Part shown: positions 1 through 9,869 of the stretch, one piece after another
Numbering within the stretch: the first letter of the stretch is position 1
Layout: each line of letters starts with the position of its first letter
DNA from: Minwuia sp.
GTDB lineage: Bacteria > Pseudomonadota > Alphaproteobacteria > Minwuiales > Minwuiaceae
NCBI GenBank assembly: GCA_029210175.1
Contig: JARGPL010000008.1
Span: forward strand, 1-62,230
Length of the DNA stretch: 62,230 nt
Direction: 5' to 3'
Program-made: the position numbers and the translations under genes
Notes under the pieces: generated by a model
What the model was told of the DNA's origin: nothing
The model's database searches: none
What the model saw: only the letters and a program-made list of their open reading frames with translations

Positions 1-2
1 CC

Positions 3-140
3 GTCGAGAGGTTCTTCAGCAAAATCAAACACTACCGTGCCATCGCAACCAGATACGAAAAGCACCCGGAAAATTACCTCGCCCTCATAAAGCTCGCTTC
101 AATACGCATCTGCTTGAAGGCTTATGAGTCGGTGACCTAG
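3..140 (+). CDS. IS5-family transposase, C-terminal remnant (5' end off window)
   Basis: An open frame enters from the left edge and ends at TAG 138-140. The 45 visible residues start VERFFSKIKHYRAIATRYEK and continue with an NYLALIKLA segment. This is the usual end of IS5/IS427-type DDE transposases, where the ExxF-K-hYRriATRYeK block follows the catalytic Glu. Only the last exon-free part is in view, so it cannot be said whether the element is intact. It acts on its own element's terminal repeats; the right-hand inverted repeat should lie just after 140, but I could not identify it without the left end. Confidence 0.85.
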   Translation, partial: VERFFSKIKHYRAIATRYEKHPENYLALIKLASIRICLKAYESVT

Positions 141-183
141 ACAGACGCCATGCACCCGAAGATGGCAACAGGGATTGGACAAG

Positions 184-399
184 ATGGACAGCACGATACG
201 CACGCTTGCAAAGACACTGACCTGGCAGACTTCTGGCCTGATCGTGATGATGGCAATCACTTACGCAGTTACGGGTTCGCTGATGGATGGCGGCATCGTG
301 GCGGCGATCAGCGCGGCGACCGGAGCCTGCGCCTACGTCGCTCATGAACGGCTCTGGTCACGGGTCAACTGGGGTCGTGTCGTGGAAGGCTCCCGCTGA
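184..399 (+). CDS. DUF2061 family small membrane protein
   Basis: This 71-residue protein begins at ATG 184; an in-frame TTG at 175 would add three residues. It has the DUF2061 pattern: KTLTWQ near the N-terminus, one hydrophobic segment (about residues 13-31), a second small-residue stretch of Ala and Gly (about 36-50), then the hallmark HERLWSRVNWG. Family members are short inner-membrane proteins of unknown function, sometimes found as domains fused to sulfate-assimilation enzymes. The gene lies between an IS remnant and the convergent cyclase and shows no operon partner. The identification rests on the K-T-W and HERxW motifs. Confidence 0.8.
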   Translation: MDSTIRTLAKTLTWQTSGLIVMMAITYAVTGSLMDGGIVAAISAATGACAYVAHERLWSRVNWGRVVEGSR

Positions 400-434
400 C
401 GGCCAGATGCACGGTGCAGCTTGCGCCCGGCTGC

Positions 435-1766
435 CTATTCGGCGGCGGCGACGGCATTGGTGGGCGAGGTCAGCCACCAGGTCTGCATGCGCCCCTTGCC
501 CTTGACCTCGATCTCGCCACGGGCTTCGAAGGTGTAATTGTCACCCAGCGCATCAACCACATCATGCGTGACCTGGATGCGACCGCATTCGCCTGTGGTT
601 TCCATCCGCGACGCCGTGTTCACCGGGTCACCCCAGAGATCATAGAGAAAACGGCTGTCACCAACGACTCCGGCAATCAATGGTCCGCTTGAAATACCAA
701 TGCGGATACCCAGCGCTGCGCCATCCGGACGTTTCATGCCTTCGACCGCGCGCACCATGTCACAGGCAAGGGCTGCGATGTCGCGAACGCCGGATTTCGC
801 ACCCGGCGGTGCGCCGGCGGCGACCATATAGGCATCACCGATCGTCTTGATCTTCTCGACGCCATGCTTCAGCACCAGTTCGTCAAACTTCTCGAACACA
901 TCGGAGAGCAAGGTCAACGTCTCTTCCGGCTCACAGGACGCCGCCAGCGTCGTGAAGTCCTGCAGGTCGGCGAACAGCACCGCCACATCCGGTAACCGCT
1001 CGGTATTGTGGACGTTACCCTCCCGCAGGCGCTGCGCGACAGTTGCAGGCAGGATCCGGTCCAGCAGTTCGCGCACCTTGTTGCGTTCCTGATCGATGAT
1101 GACGGATCGCGCAAAGGCGCGGCGGCGCATCAGTTCCAGGCGACGCAGGGCAAAGAAGCCCACGATATTGGCCGAGATGATCAACATGATGCTGGTGACA
1201 GCCGCGCCACTACCCGTACCGCCGAAGGCCGCGAACGAAGTGATGACCAGAAAGCAGGCCGTGCAGGCCAGGGCCGTCGTCACGGCCTGGATATAGAACA
1301 GGGGGAACAGCGCATACACGATGAAGACCATCAGGATGAACCCGGTATCGACCGGGCGCTCCATTCCCGAATACACATTGGTCAGCGCCTGAAAGACCGT
1401 ATAGCCAACAGCGCCGACGAAGATCAGGGCCGGCCATCGGGTCCGCCAGAAATCCACGAAACTCAGCGCCAGCAGCAGCACGAACAATCCGTTCACACCC
1501 AATCCCCGGATCAACGCGATGGAGCCGCTGTGCTCAGGCAGGGTGAAGTAATCCTGAGGCGCAATTATGGTGTTCAGGACGATGCCGATGATGAATGCGG
1601 TCCGCACCTGGCGCAGGTTGCCGTCGCGCATCGCCGCCTTGTAATTCCGCTCCCACGTCAGGTCCTTGAAGTTCAGGGAAACGGTTTCCAGGGGCGGCAG
1701 GTCATCGGACTGATTTTCGCCACCAAGCTTTTCATGCAGGGATTTCATGGCCGCAGGATAACTCAC
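435..1766 (-). CDS. Membrane-bound class III adenylate cyclase
   Basis: The 443-residue protein has six predicted membrane helices (about residues 55-207) followed by a class III nucleotidyl cyclase domain (about 255-435). Visible catalytic parts are the metal-binding aspartates D267 in FADLQDFT and D311 in KIKTIGDAYM, and the base- and transition-state block LYDLWGDPVNTASRM (D376, N383, R387). The Lys/Asp pair at the purine-selecting positions indicates ATP rather than GTP, so the product should be cAMP. The domain would act as a homodimer on the cytoplasmic side. No sensor domain other than the membrane anchor is visible. A cyclic-nucleotide-binding antiporter lies at 23424-25901, a possible but unproven target. 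Confidence 0.9.
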   Translation of the reverse strand: MSYPAAMKSLHEKLGGENQSDDLPPLETVSLNFKDLTWERNYKAAMRDGNLRQVRTAFIIGIVLNTIIAPQDYFTLPEHSGSIALIRGLGVNGLFVLLLALSFVDFWRTRWPALIFVGAVGYTVFQALTNVYSGMERPVDTGFILMVFIVYALFPLFYIQAVTTALACTACFLVITSFAAFGGTGSGAAVTSIMLIISANIVGFFALRRLELMRRRAFARSVIIDQERNKVRELLDRILPATVAQRLREGNVHNTERLPDVAVLFADLQDFTTLAASCEPEETLTLLSDVFEKFDELVLKHGVEKIKTIGDAYMVAAGAPPGAKSGVRDIAALACDMVRAVEGMKRPDGAALGIRIGISSGPLIAGVVGDSRFLYDLWGDPVNTASRMETTGECGRIQVTHDVVDALGDNYTFEARGEIEVKGKGRMQTWWLTSPTNAVAAAE

Positions 1767-1863
1767 CAGCAGTCCGCTGCCAGCCGCAATCCGTCACCAA
1801 ATGTGCCCACCCGGGGAAACCGTGGCGGAAACCTCAACAGACAGCCCTCCGGAGCCCTGCAAT

Positions 1864-1934
1864 TGCTGCAATGCAGCATAGCCGCGGCGGCCATTACATC
1901 CGCCTGAGCGCAACCTATATTGCAATGCAGCATA
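1864..1934. repeat. 14-bp direct repeat with internal dyad upstream of small ORF
   Basis: The sequence TGCAATGCAGCATA occurs at 1867-1880 and again at 1921-1934. The first copy sits in a 15-bp dyad, TGCTGCA-A-TGCAGCA (1864-1878). The second copy overlaps the expected start point of a weak promoter (TTACAT 1894-1899, TATATT 1916-1921) for the small ORF at 1987. This layout suits an operator, but no regulator is identified. Confidence 0.45.
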
Positions 1935-1986
1935 CGGCGTCATCACGATGATCCCACCGGTGCTTACCCTGAAAACGGAGTGTCCG

Positions 1987-2178
1987 ATGTCTCCCCGGAA
2001 TGTGCATGGCGAAATGCCTGCGCGCAAACTCGATTCTGCCGAAATCCAGAACCTGATCATGGAAGCCCGCGCCGCGCGCTCGAAGATGATCTCCCACCTG
2101 CTGATCAGCGGGTATCACGATGCACGTGACTGGTTCGGCAACCTCATCAACGGTGGCCGTCACCCAAGCGGCGCCTGA
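1987..2178 (+). CDS. Small hypothetical protein (63 aa)
   Basis: ATG 1987 is preceded by GGAG at 1977-1980 with good spacing. The product starts MSPRNVHGEMPARKLDS and is charged, soluble and probably helical. It has an ExRAARS segment, then HLLISGYHDARDWFGNLI, and no signal peptide or membrane helix. Size and Arg/Ala-rich make-up recall the many short regulatory-type proteins of alphaproteobacteria, but I recognise no named family. It follows a 14-bp repeat pair and precedes a long gene-free stretch. A longer in-frame start at 1948 exists but has a poorer ribosome site. Confidence 0.6.
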   Translation: MSPRNVHGEMPARKLDSAEIQNLIMEARAARSKMISHLLISGYHDARDWFGNLINGGRHPSGA

Positions 2179-2816
2179 TCACCCCCCAGACGCTTTTACC
2201 CGAGGCATGGCGGCTCACCCGACCGACCACCCATCAGGTGTTTCCTGCCGGGCGGACGCCATGCCAAGGGACCCTTACCGCTTGAATCGCGGGTCTTGAT
2301 TCGAAAAACATCCTTTTTCATTTGCATATCGTTCGCTTTCTGTTTCGAAACAGGATTCAAATATCAGCCGCGTCGGTTGCAGGTCGCGCCTGGATCTGCG
2401 GGCAGATCCAGATCATCATTCCACGCACCCTCAATCGCGAATTCAGCCAACAGCGTGGTCGAATCTTCGAACGATCTTGATTCGTTTTGCATTCTGCTTT
2501 GACTGATGTTTGCGCCCTGTTTGTTCCGAAATACGATTCAAACTTGCCCGTGCGCGAGATCCAGGGCTGGCGCGCTCCACCACCCGCCATCACAAACGAC
2601 ATCGTCCGGACCGGGCGTTGCCAACGAAACGGTCAGCACGTGTCGATCGCCCCGACCGAGCGGGTCAGCGATTTGAAACCAACATGAAAACAGGAAAACT
2701 GGTGGACACAGACGAAGTGTTCTTGAACTCACCAACAGGCCGCGACCGCGGCCCGGCGACCGTTCGCTGCCCCGTCGGAGCGAGTGAGCGCAGCGAACTG
2801 AGCGTGAGACAGAAAA
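2179..2816. other. Gene-free stretch with GANTC cluster and hairpins
   Basis: I see no credible gene here. The stretch is more AT-rich than its surroundings. It holds six GANTC sites in 256 bp (2284, 2298, 2354, 2461, 2479, 2535), two pairs of them inverted (GAATC then GATTC). There is a perfect 14-bp palindrome, CTGTTTCGAAACAG (2340-2353), and a perfect 9-bp hairpin (CTGGATCTG 2390-2398 with CAGATCCAG 2403-2411). A further 9-bp inverted pair, GTTCGCTGC 2762-2770 and GCAGCGAAC 2790-2798, lies downstream of the tRNA but lacks a T-run. No DnaA boxes were found, so an origin is not supported. Confidence 0.6.
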
Positions 2817-2892
<76 letters not shown>

Positions 2893-2926
2893 ACACAGCG
2901 CCCGACCACAGGCCGGAAGCCGCGCT

Positions 2927-2956
2927 TTCTTAGGTGTCGGAGTGGGGCCAAGTCAA
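2927..2956 (-). promoter_or_regulatory. Candidate promoter for tRNA-Ala
   Basis: On the minus strand TTGACT (2956-2951) is followed after 17-18 bp by CTAAGA/TAAGAA (2933-2927). This would start transcription about 30 bp before the tRNA. The -35 is good and the -10 is weak, so the call is tentative. Confidence 0.45.
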
Positions 2957-3063
2957 GCGGGAAAGCCGGTTTCAGCACCACCCCCCTTGCCCTCCTGACA
3001 GGCTGGTTGCAGAATCACAATCAACATCATATTTTTAATGACTCTTTTTCCTGGACAAGCACC

Positions 3064-4269
3064 ATGGTCAATCAACGTCTCGATCTTCTGACCGACTATC
3101 CGTTTCAGCGGTTGCGCGATCTGCTGGGTGACGCGCCCGCGGGCGGGCCTGCCGGTGCCGCGCCGATCAGCATGGCGCTGGGGGAACCGCAATACGGCCC
3201 GCCGCCGATCCTGATGGAGGCCCTGACCCGCGCCGCAACGGAATTCGGGCGGTATCCGCCGGCCAAGGGTACGGACGGCCTGCGGTGCGCCATTTCGGAC
3301 TGGCTGGGCCGCCGCTATGGCCTGACCGGTACAAAGGCGGTCAACCCCGATACAGAGGTCATTCCACTGAATGGCACCCGTGAAGGCTTGTTCGGCCTCG
3401 CCACGGTCACTGTTCCGGCGGTGCGTGCCGCGACCCGCGCCCTCGTCCTCACGCCAAACCCGTTCTATCAGTGTTATCTGGGTGCGGCGACGATGGCGGG
3501 TGCGGAAATCCACCTGATGCCGACCACACGGGAAAGCGGGTTCCTGCCGGATCTGGATGCGCTGGAAGGTGAGACGCTGGATCAGGCCGCCCTGATGTAC
3601 CTCTGCTCCCCCGGCAACCCGCAGGGGGCGATCGCCGACCAGGCTTATCTGGCCCGGGCGATCAGCCTGTCGCGCAAGCATGGCTTCGTGCTGGCGCTGG
3701 ATGAATGCTACGCGGAGATCTATGACGACGCGCCGCCACCGGGCGGGCTGGAGATCGCCGCTGCATCGGAAGAGCGGTTTCGCAACATCGTGGTCTTCCA
3801 TTCCCTGTCGAAGCGGTCGAGCGCGCCGGGCCTGCGTTCCGGCTTCATGGCCGGTGACCCTGAACTGGTTCGCCGTTTCGGCAAGCTGCGTGAATTCGGC
3901 GGTGCCCCCCTGCCCGGCCCGATCATGGCCGCGTCGGAGGCGCTGTGGCGCGACGACGCCCATGTGGAACAGACCCGGGCACACTATCGGGCCTTGTTCG
4001 ACCTGGCGGATGAGACCTTCGGCAACCGCCCTGGCTATTTCCGCCCGGCTGGTGGCTTCTTTCTATGGCTGGAAGTCGGCGACGGGGCCGCATTCGCCCA
4101 CCGCGCCTGGACCGAGGCCGGGGTCCGGGTTCTGCCCGGTGGATATCTGGCCCGTGAACAAGCGGACGGCAGCAACCCGGGAGACGCCTACGTACGGCTC
4201 GCCCTGGTGCAGGACCGCGCCGCAACGGCGGAGGCGCTGCAGCGTCTCGCCGCCCTGATGGACAGTTGA
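3064..4269 (+). CDS. dapC: Class I/II aminotransferase, probably N-succinyldiaminopimelate aminotransferase
   Basis: This is a 401-residue fold-type I PLP aminotransferase. ATG 3064 was chosen because [20 protein letters not shown] matches the family's usual beginning (N-RLD-L--YPFeRLR-LL); the 19 extra codons upstream read as spacer. The Schiff-base lysine is K250 in [14 protein letters not shown], and PLP-contact segments include SPGNPQG and [11 protein letters not shown]. DapC transfers the amino group from glutamate in the diaminopimelate branch of lysine and peptidoglycan synthesis in the cytoplasm. ftsK follows after 10 bp, so the two are probably co-transcribed. The N-terminal signature favours DapC over a generic aspartate aminotransferase, but substrate is not proven. 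Confidence 0.75.
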   Translation: MVNQRLDLLTDYPFQRLRDLLGDAPAGGPAGAAPISMALGEPQYGPPPILMEALTRAATEFGRYPPAKGTDGLRCAISDWLGRRYGLTGTKAVNPDTEVIPLNGTREGLFGLATVTVPAVRAATRALVLTPNPFYQCYLGAATMAGAEIHLMPTTRESGFLPDLDALEGETLDQAALMYLCSPGNPQGAIADQAYLARAISLSRKHGFVLALDECYAEIYDDAPPPGGLEIAAASEERFRNIVVFHSLSKRSSAPGLRSGFMAGDPELVRRFGKLREFGGAPLPGPIMAASEALWRDDAHVEQTRAHYRALFDLADETFGNRPGYFRPAGGFFLWLEVGDGAAFAHRAWTEAGVRVLPGGYLAREQADGSNPGDAYVRLALVQDRAATAEALQRLAALMDS

Positions 4270-4279
4270 GGACAGCGAC

Positions 4280-6667
4280 ATGGCAGGAACCGCCCGCGCC
4301 CGTATGAGCTTCGCCCCGCCGGAACTGAAACGTTTCCTGCGTCGTCGGCTGCAGGAAGCTGGTGGCCTGCTGGTCATCGCGCTGTTCGCGCTCGCGCTGC
4401 TGGCGGTTGCCAGCCACAACCCGGCAGACCCGAGCTGGAACAACGCCACGCCTGACCAGACAACCAACCTGATCGGCCTGCCCGGCGCGATCCTGGCCGA
4501 TCTGGCCTTGCAGATGCTCGGCCCGATATCGTTGCTCTTGCTGTTCGTGCCCCTGTGCCATGGCGTCCGCACGATGGCGCATCATCGCGCATCACGGCTG
4601 CGGTTGCGGGCGCTGGCCTGGGTGTCTGGTGGCCTGATCGCGGCAGGCGGCTTTGCGCTGGCCGCGACTGACCTCGGCCTGGGTGCCGTGTCGGCGGGTG
4701 GACTGATTGGTGTCTGGCTGGCTGATCTGGTGCGACTGACCCCGCAACTGCCACCGGTTGCCATCCGTGGCATTGCCTTCGCCCTGGCAGTGCTCGGGCT
4801 GGGCCTGATCATTCACGCCTCTGCCGTACCGGCTGGCTGGTTCGGCGCGCCCTTCGCCTGGCTGTTCCGACGCGGAAAAACCGAAACCGGTGCCACAGCG
4901 AAGACTGCAAGGCGCTCCCGCTTCGCCATGCCGCGTGTTCGGTTGCCACAGATTGCCCTGCCGAAGCTCAGGCTGCCGCGCCTGCCGCGGCGTGCCGATG
5001 ATGACAGCGGCACGGACACACGCATCGAGCCGGAGGTCACCGCGAGGGAGCCCAGGCCTGCGGCAAAGGCCCGGCCAGCCAAACCGAAGCAGACAAAGCC
5101 GAAGCCGAAGGACCGAAAGGTCGAACCCGAACTGGATCTGGAGCCGGAGCCCGATCTGGACGACACGGGTGACCTGCTGCCGCCGCTGTCGCTGCTCTAT
5201 GAACCAACCGCCGCCGACTATCCCGAACGTGCAGAGGACGCCGAATTGCAGGAGAACGCGCGCCTGCTGGAAAGCGTGCTGGACGATTTCGGCGTGAAGG
5301 GGGAAATCACCGACGTGCGCGCCGGGCCGGTCGTCACGCTCTATGAGCTGAAACCGGCCCCGGGCACGAAGTCTTCCCGCGTCATCGGTCTGGCCGACGA
5401 TATCGCCCGATCCATGAGTGCGGTTTCGGCCCGCGTGGCCGTGGTGCCCGGACGTGATGCCCTGGGCATCGAACTGCCGAATTCAAAGCGGGAGGTTGTC
5501 TACTTCCGCGAGATGCTGACGGATGACCGGTTCCAGACAGGCCCCGGCACGCTGACCATGGCGCTGGGCAAGGACATTGGCGGTTCCGCCGTCTATGCCG
5601 ACCTGGCGAAGATGCCCCATCTGCTGATCGCGGGCACCACCGGCTCCGGCAAGTCCGTCGCCGTGAACACCATGATCCTGTCCCTGCTCTATCGCCTGCG
5701 TCCCGAACAGTGCCGGATGATCATGATCGATCCGAAGATGCTGGAACTGTCGGTCTATGAAGGCATTCCGCATCTGCTGACCCCGGTCGTGACCGACCCG
5801 AAGAAAGCCGTTGTTGCCCTGAAGTGGGCGGTGAAGGAAATGGAACAGCGCTATCGCCGCATGTCGGAACTGAACGTGCGCAACATCGCCGCCTTCAACG
5901 AACGGCTGAATGCCGCCAATGCGGCGGGTGAAAGCCTGACCAAGCGGGTGCAGACCGGCTTCGACCCGGAAAGCAGCGAGGCGGTGTTCGAGGACGTGGA
6001 ACTGGATTCCTCCCCCATGCCGCAGATCGTCATCGTCGTGGACGAGATGGCGGACCTGATGCTGGTCGCAGGCAAGGACATCGAAGGCGCGATCCAGCGC
6101 CTGGCGCAGATGGCGCGTGCCGCCGGCATCCACCTGATCATGGCCACCCAGCGCCCGTCCGTGGACGTCATCACCGGCACCATCAAGGCCAATTTCCCCA
6201 CCCGGATCAGCTTCTCCGTCACGTCGAAGATCGACAGCCGGACCATCCTGGGCGAACAGGGTGCCGAACAACTGCTGGGTCAGGGTGACATGCTGTATCA
6301 GCCGAACGGCACCAAGCTGCTGCGCGTGCATGGACCTTTCGTGTCCGACGGGGATGTGGAGCGCATCGCCAAGTGGATTTCCAAGACCGGCCGCCCGGAG
6401 TATCTGGAAGAAGTCACCCGCGACGACAGCGAGGAAGAAGGCTTCACGGCCAGCGGCGGGTCGGTGGACGAGCCAATGTTCGACGAAGCCGTGGATATCG
6501 TCGCCCGCGCCGGCAAGGCCTCCACCAGCTACATCCAGCGTCAGCTGAAGATCGGCTACAACCGCGCCGCCGGCATCATCGACGAGATGGAAGCCCAGGG
6601 CATGGTCTCCGCCCCCGACCACAAGGGCAAACGCGAAGTCCTGCTGCGCAACCCCGACGAGGAATGA
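4280..6667 (+). CDS. ftsK: DNA translocase FtsK
   Basis: This 795-residue translocase couples chromosome segregation to septum closure. An N-terminal four-helix membrane domain (about residues 20-190) starts with [20 protein letters not shown] Pro/Lys/Glu-rich linker (about 200-300) follows, then the RecA-like motor with Walker A GTTGSGKS near residue 452 and Walker [12 protein letters not shown]. The last 65 residues form the winged-helix gamma domain ([20 protein letters not shown]) that reads KOPS sites. The linker is short, as is common in alphaproteobacteria. AGGAC lies upstream of ATG 4280, 10 bp after dapC. Confidence 0.95.
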   Translation: MAGTARARMSFAPPELKRFLRRRLQEAGGLLVIALFALALLAVASHNPADPSWNNATPDQTTNLIGLPGAILADLALQMLGPISLLLLFVPLCHGVRTMAHHRASRLRLRALAWVSGGLIAAGGFALAATDLGLGAVSAGGLIGVWLADLVRLTPQLPPVAIRGIAFALAVLGLGLIIHASAVPAGWFGAPFAWLFRRGKTETGATAKTARRSRFAMPRVRLPQIALPKLRLPRLPRRADDDSGTDTRIEPEVTAREPRPAAKARPAKPKQTKPKPKDRKVEPELDLEPEPDLDDTGDLLPPLSLLYEPTAADYPERAEDAELQENARLLESVLDDFGVKGEITDVRAGPVVTLYELKPAPGTKSSRVIGLADDIARSMSAVSARVAVVPGRDALGIELPNSKREVVYFREMLTDDRFQTGPGTLTMALGKDIGGSAVYADLAKMPHLLIAGTTGSGKSVAVNTMILSLLYRLRPEQCRMIMIDPKMLELSVYEGIPHLLTPVVTDPKKAVVALKWAVKEMEQRYRRMSELNVRNIAAFNERLNAANAAGESLTKRVQTGFDPESSEAVFEDVELDSSPMPQIVIVVDEMADLMLVAGKDIEGAIQRLAQMARAAGIHLIMATQRPSVDVITGTIKANFPTRISFSVTSKIDSRTILGEQGAEQLLGQGDMLYQPNGTKLLRVHGPFVSDGDVERIAKWISKTGRPEYLEEVTRDDSEEEGFTASGGSVDEPMFDEAVDIVARAGKASTSYIQRQLKIGYNRAAGIIDEMEAQGMVSAPDHKGKREVLLRNPDEE

Positions 6668-6744
6668 GAGAAGGCTTTCCTCAACCGCAAGAGCGATGCA
6701 TCATTCCGGTTACGTAGTTCGAGGCTGCACACGGATTTGCGTTG

Positions 6745-7428
6745 ATGGCAGAGCAACCGGCGGAACTGATCGACCAGGACATTACGTCGATTACGCAGGC
6801 GCGCTTCCAGTCCGCGATGCAGTGGCAGGAGCTGTCTGCGGAAGAACGACGCAGGCGCAGGGAGATGCGCCGACAGAGCTGGCTTCCGCCGGGCTTGCTG
6901 TCCCCGGAATGGGTTTTGTCGACGGCAATGCGCTATGGAGTCGGATCGCCGGACTCCAGCGAACTGTACATCGTTCCGCGAGGGTACGAGTTCGACGGTG
7001 CCAGCGTGCCCTGGCCGCTGACCGCCATCGTTCCCAAGACCCACTCCACCTATATCGGTGCCGCTGCACTGCATGACTTTCTCTACGAGAAGGCCTGGGA
7101 GAGTGTGCCGAGGGAAAGGGCGGACAGCATCTTCCGCGAGGCAATGCTGGTGCTTGGACTGAACTGGATCTGGGCCGGGCTGATGTGGCGCGCGGTGCGT
7201 GCCGGCGGCTGGCGTGTCTGGTATCGACGCTCCGGTGTCGGCTTCGCCGGATGGTTCATGCGACTGCCGATCGCGATCCGCATCCTGCCCGAACTGCTCG
7301 CCGTCATTGTCAGCGGACTGCTCGGGGCGTTGCTTGTCGATCTGCCCCGGTTGGCAAGCTATCGCCAGCAAGCCCTGGACATCGCGGACCGCGACAGGCA
7401 ACGCGACAGCTCGGAACGTCCCGGATAG
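6745..7428 (+). CDS. DUF1353 family protein
   Basis: The 227-residue protein contains the DUF1353 core (about residues 65-160): YIVPRGYEFDGASVPWPL, then AAALHDFLYEK, then R-AD-IFREAM-LG and W-A--MWRAVR. The family is found in phages and bacteria and has no settled biochemical role. The N-terminal 45 residues are polar and Arg-rich. The C-terminal part adds a hydrophobic segment (about residues 181-201) that may anchor it in the membrane. ATG 6745 is preceded by an in-frame TTG at 6742. It lies 77 bp after ftsK and converges on yebC with a 14-bp gap. Confidence 0.8.
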   Translation: MAEQPAELIDQDITSITQARFQSAMQWQELSAEERRRRREMRRQSWLPPGLLSPEWVLSTAMRYGVGSPDSSELYIVPRGYEFDGASVPWPLTAIVPKTHSTYIGAAALHDFLYEKAWESVPRERADSIFREAMLVLGLNWIWAGLMWRAVRAGGWRVWYRRSGVGFAGWFMRLPIAIRILPELLAVIVSGLLGALLVDLPRLASYRQQALDIADRDRQRDSSERPG

Positions 7429-7442
7429 CCGCAGGCCAAGCC

Positions 7443-8192
7443 TCAACCCGACAGCTTCGCCATGATTTCGTCGTCGATCTCGAAGTTGGCGAAGACGCGC
7501 TGCACGTCGTCGTTGTCATCCAGGACGTCGATCAGTTTCAGCAGGGTGGCGGCCTTGTCCTCATCCAGCGCGGTGGTCGTTGTCGGGCGCCAGTCGAAGG
7601 CGGCACGTCCGGCCTCGCCGAAGCGGGCTTCGAGTGCGTCGCGCACCGTGTTGAAGCTTTCGATGGTGCAGATGACCTCATGCCCCTCATCGCTGCTGAC
7701 ACAATCGTCCGCGCCAGCTTCCACCGCAGCCTCGAACATGTCATCGGCGGATGCGGTATCTGCGGGATATTCGACAACACCGGCACGGTCGAACATGAAG
7801 GACACCGAGTTCGTTTCGCCCAGCGCACCGCCGTTCTTGGAGAAGGCAGAGCGGACTTCTGAGGCCGTGCGGTTGCGGTTGTCGGTCAGCGCCTCGACGA
7901 TGACGGCCACGCCGCCCGGGCCATAGCCCTCGTAGCGGATTGCCTCGAACGCATCAGCGGCACCATCACCCGTCGCGCGCTTGATCGCCCGGTTGATGTT
8001 GTCATTGGGCATGTTTTCCTTGCGGCCCGCGATGATCGCGGCGCGCAGGCGCGGGTTGGCGGCCGGATCGTCACCGCCCTCCTTCACCGACACCGTGATT
8101 TCGCGTGCCAGCTTGGTGAACAGCTTGGCGCGCTTCGCATCCTGCGCGCCCTTGCGGTACATGATGTTCTTGAATTGTGAATGACCTGCCAT
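7443..8192 (-). CDS. yebC: YebC/PmpR family protein (TACO1-like)
   Basis: The 249 residues begin with the invariant [20 protein letters not shown] and keep the whole family layout: [47 protein letters not shown], and a C-terminal ferredoxin-like domain. YebC proteins were named as DNA-binding regulators; more recent work on the family shows a role in translation of difficult peptide stretches, as for mitochondrial TACO1. Length is typical. In many genomes it precedes ruvC; here that neighbour is absent. Confidence 0.95.
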   Translation of the reverse strand: MAGHSQFKNIMYRKGAQDAKRAKLFTKLAREITVSVKEGGDDPAANPRLRAAIIAGRKENMPNDNINRAIKRATGDGAADAFEAIRYEGYGPGGVAVIVEALTDNRNRTASEVRSAFSKNGGALGETNSVSFMFDRAGVVEYPADTASADDMFEAAVEAGADDCVSSDEGHEVICTIESFNTVRDALEARFGEAGRAAFDWRPTTTTALDEDKAATLLKLIDVLDDNDDVQRVFANFEIDDEIMAKLSG

Positions 8193-8285
8193 GGGACCCA
8201 GGCTCCGAACTTCGCAAGAATGAATGGTTGGCGCGCAGTCATCGGCGCACGCGGGAAACTCTTAGCAGAAAACCGGGCACATGGG

Positions 8286-9869
8286 TCAACCGTCGCCGAA
8301 GGAACCGGGGATCAGCCGCTCCAGCGTTTCCAGGTCATCAGCCTCATTGGCTGGCTTGTCCCAGCGTATCCGCGCGATACGTGGAAACCGCATGGCAACC
8401 CCCGACTTGTGGCGACGGGACCGATTGATACCGTCAAACGCCACTTCCAGCACCAGCGTCTGGTTGACCGCCCTGACCGGGCCATAGCGCTCGACCGTGT
8501 TGGTCCGCACGAAGCGGTCCAGTTCCTTCAGTTCCGCATCCGTGAAACCGAAGTATGCCTTGCCCACCGGCACAAGCTCCCCATCCCGCCAGGCACCGAA
8601 GGTGAAGTCGGAATAGAGTGAGGAGCGTTTGCCGTGGCCGCGCTGCGCATACATCATCACGCAGTCCACCCGATGCGGATCCCGTTTCCACTTGAACCAC
8701 AGGCCCCTTGGTCGCCCGGCGTGATAGGTGCTGTCGCCGCGTTTCAGCATCAGCCCCTCGATCGCCGGATGCGGCGGATCCATCCGCGCCTGCTGCATCT
8801 CTTCCCAGCCGGACAGGGGCACGCGCGGCGAGAGGTCAATGCGCGGTGACGGGTGGCGAGCCGCCCAGTTTTCCAGCACCTGCCGCCGGTCATCGAAGGC
8901 CAGGTCACGGCAATCCCGGTCGCCGTCGATCAGAATGTCGTAGAGCCGTAGCCCGACCGGCTGTTCCGTCTGCAGCTTCGCCGTCACCGTCTTGCGGTTC
9001 AGGCGTTGCTGCAGGTCGTTGAATGTCCCGATGCCGTCCGGGCGCATCACCAGCAACTCGCCATCCAGCACGGCATCACCTGTCAGGTCCGACAGCAGAT
9101 CCGGGAAGGCCCGGGAAATGTCGTCACCCGTGCGGGAAAACAGGCGCGCCTGCCCGCACCGCAGGACCAGTTGCACCCGAATGCCGTCCCACTTCCATTC
9201 CGCCCGATAGTCGCTCAGGTCCAGCCGTTCCTGATCACTCACCTCCAGCGGGTGTGCCAGCATCAGGGGCCGGAACGTCAGCGCATCGGTCAGGGACGGT
9301 TTCTCCGCCCGTCCCTCCAGCCAGTCGAACAGGGGAGCATAAGGGGCCTCGACCGCGTGCCAGACTTCCTCCACCTCAGCCAGACCGACATCGCCGAGCC
9401 GCGTCAGGGCGGTGCGCGCCAGACGGCCGGACACGCCAACACGCAGCCCTCCGGTGATCAGCTTCAGCAGCGCCCAGCGCCCGGTCGCATCCAGCCGGTC
9501 CAGCCATGCCGCAACCAGATCAGGAACCTCCACCCGTCTGGCGGATTCCATGGCGTGAATGATCTCGGAAAGCCGGGGGGTGGCGTTGACCCGAAACTCG
9601 GCCGGCCAGAGCAGCGCCACCGTCTCCGCCAGATCACCGACATAATCGTAGGACATGCGGAACAGGTCGGGGTCTGCCCGCGTGGCTGCCAGTTCGCGGA
9701 TCATGGCCGGCTTGGCGGTGCGCAGGCTGAGGTCCCCGGCGAGTGCCGCCAGCGCATAACCGCGATCCGGGTCCGGTGCCGCCTGAAGATAGGCCGCGAT
9801 CAGGTCCAGGCGCACATTGCGCCCCGGCGCGGTCGACAGGCGGTCCAGCAGTTCGCCAAAGGCCTGCAT
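8286..9869 (-). CDS. ATP-dependent DNA ligase, DNA-damage-response type
   Basis: The 527 residues match the bacterial ligase family annotated as cisplatin damage response ATP-dependent DNA ligase (TIGR04120 by memory). An N-terminal helical DNA-binding domain covers about residues 1-200. The nucleotidyltransferase domain follows with motif I AEWKWDGIR (adenylated lysine), motif III LDGELLVM, motif IV EGLMLKRGD and motif V WFKWKRDP. An OB-fold closes the protein. The enzyme seals nicks in repair and is distinct from replicative NAD-dependent LigA. Its ATG overlaps the stop of the upstream exonuclease as TGATG (9867-9871), so the two are translationally coupled. The helicase and PdeM partners often found with it are not in the window. 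Confidence 0.9.
   Translation of the reverse strand: MQAFGELLDRLSTAPGRNVRLDLIAAYLQAAPDPDRGYALAALAGDLSLRTAKPAMIRELAATRADPDLFRMSYDYVGDLAETVALLWPAEFRVNATPRLSEIIHAMESARRVEVPDLVAAWLDRLDATGRWALLKLITGGLRVGVSGRLARTALTRLGDVGLAEVEEVWHAVEAPYAPLFDWLEGRAEKPSLTDALTFRPLMLAHPLEVSDQERLDLSDYRAEWKWDGIRVQLVLRCGQARLFSRTGDDISRAFPDLLSDLTGDAVLDGELLVMRPDGIGTFNDLQQRLNRKTVTAKLQTEQPVGLRLYDILIDGDRDCRDLAFDDRRQVLENWAARHPSPRIDLSPRVPLSGWEEMQQARMDPPHPAIEGLMLKRGDSTYHAGRPRGLWFKWKRDPHRVDCVMMYAQRGHGKRSSLYSDFTFGAWRDGELVPVGKAYFGFTDAELKELDRFVRTNTVERYGPVRAVNQTLVLEVAFDGINRSRRHKSGVAMRFPRIARIRWDKPANEADDLETLERLIPGSFGDG

Noticed and set aside
2762-2798. Terminator after tRNA-Ala
   Set aside because: The 9-bp inverted pair has a 19-nt loop and no T-run on the downstream side.
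2179-2816. Replication origin
   Set aside because: AT-rich and GANTC-rich, but there are no DnaA boxes, no CtrA boxes and none of the genes usually next to alphaproteobacterial origins.
5483-6622. A 379-codon frame opposite ftsK
   Set aside because: It is the complement of the conserved FtsK motor and shows only His/Asp/Gly-rich antisense composition.
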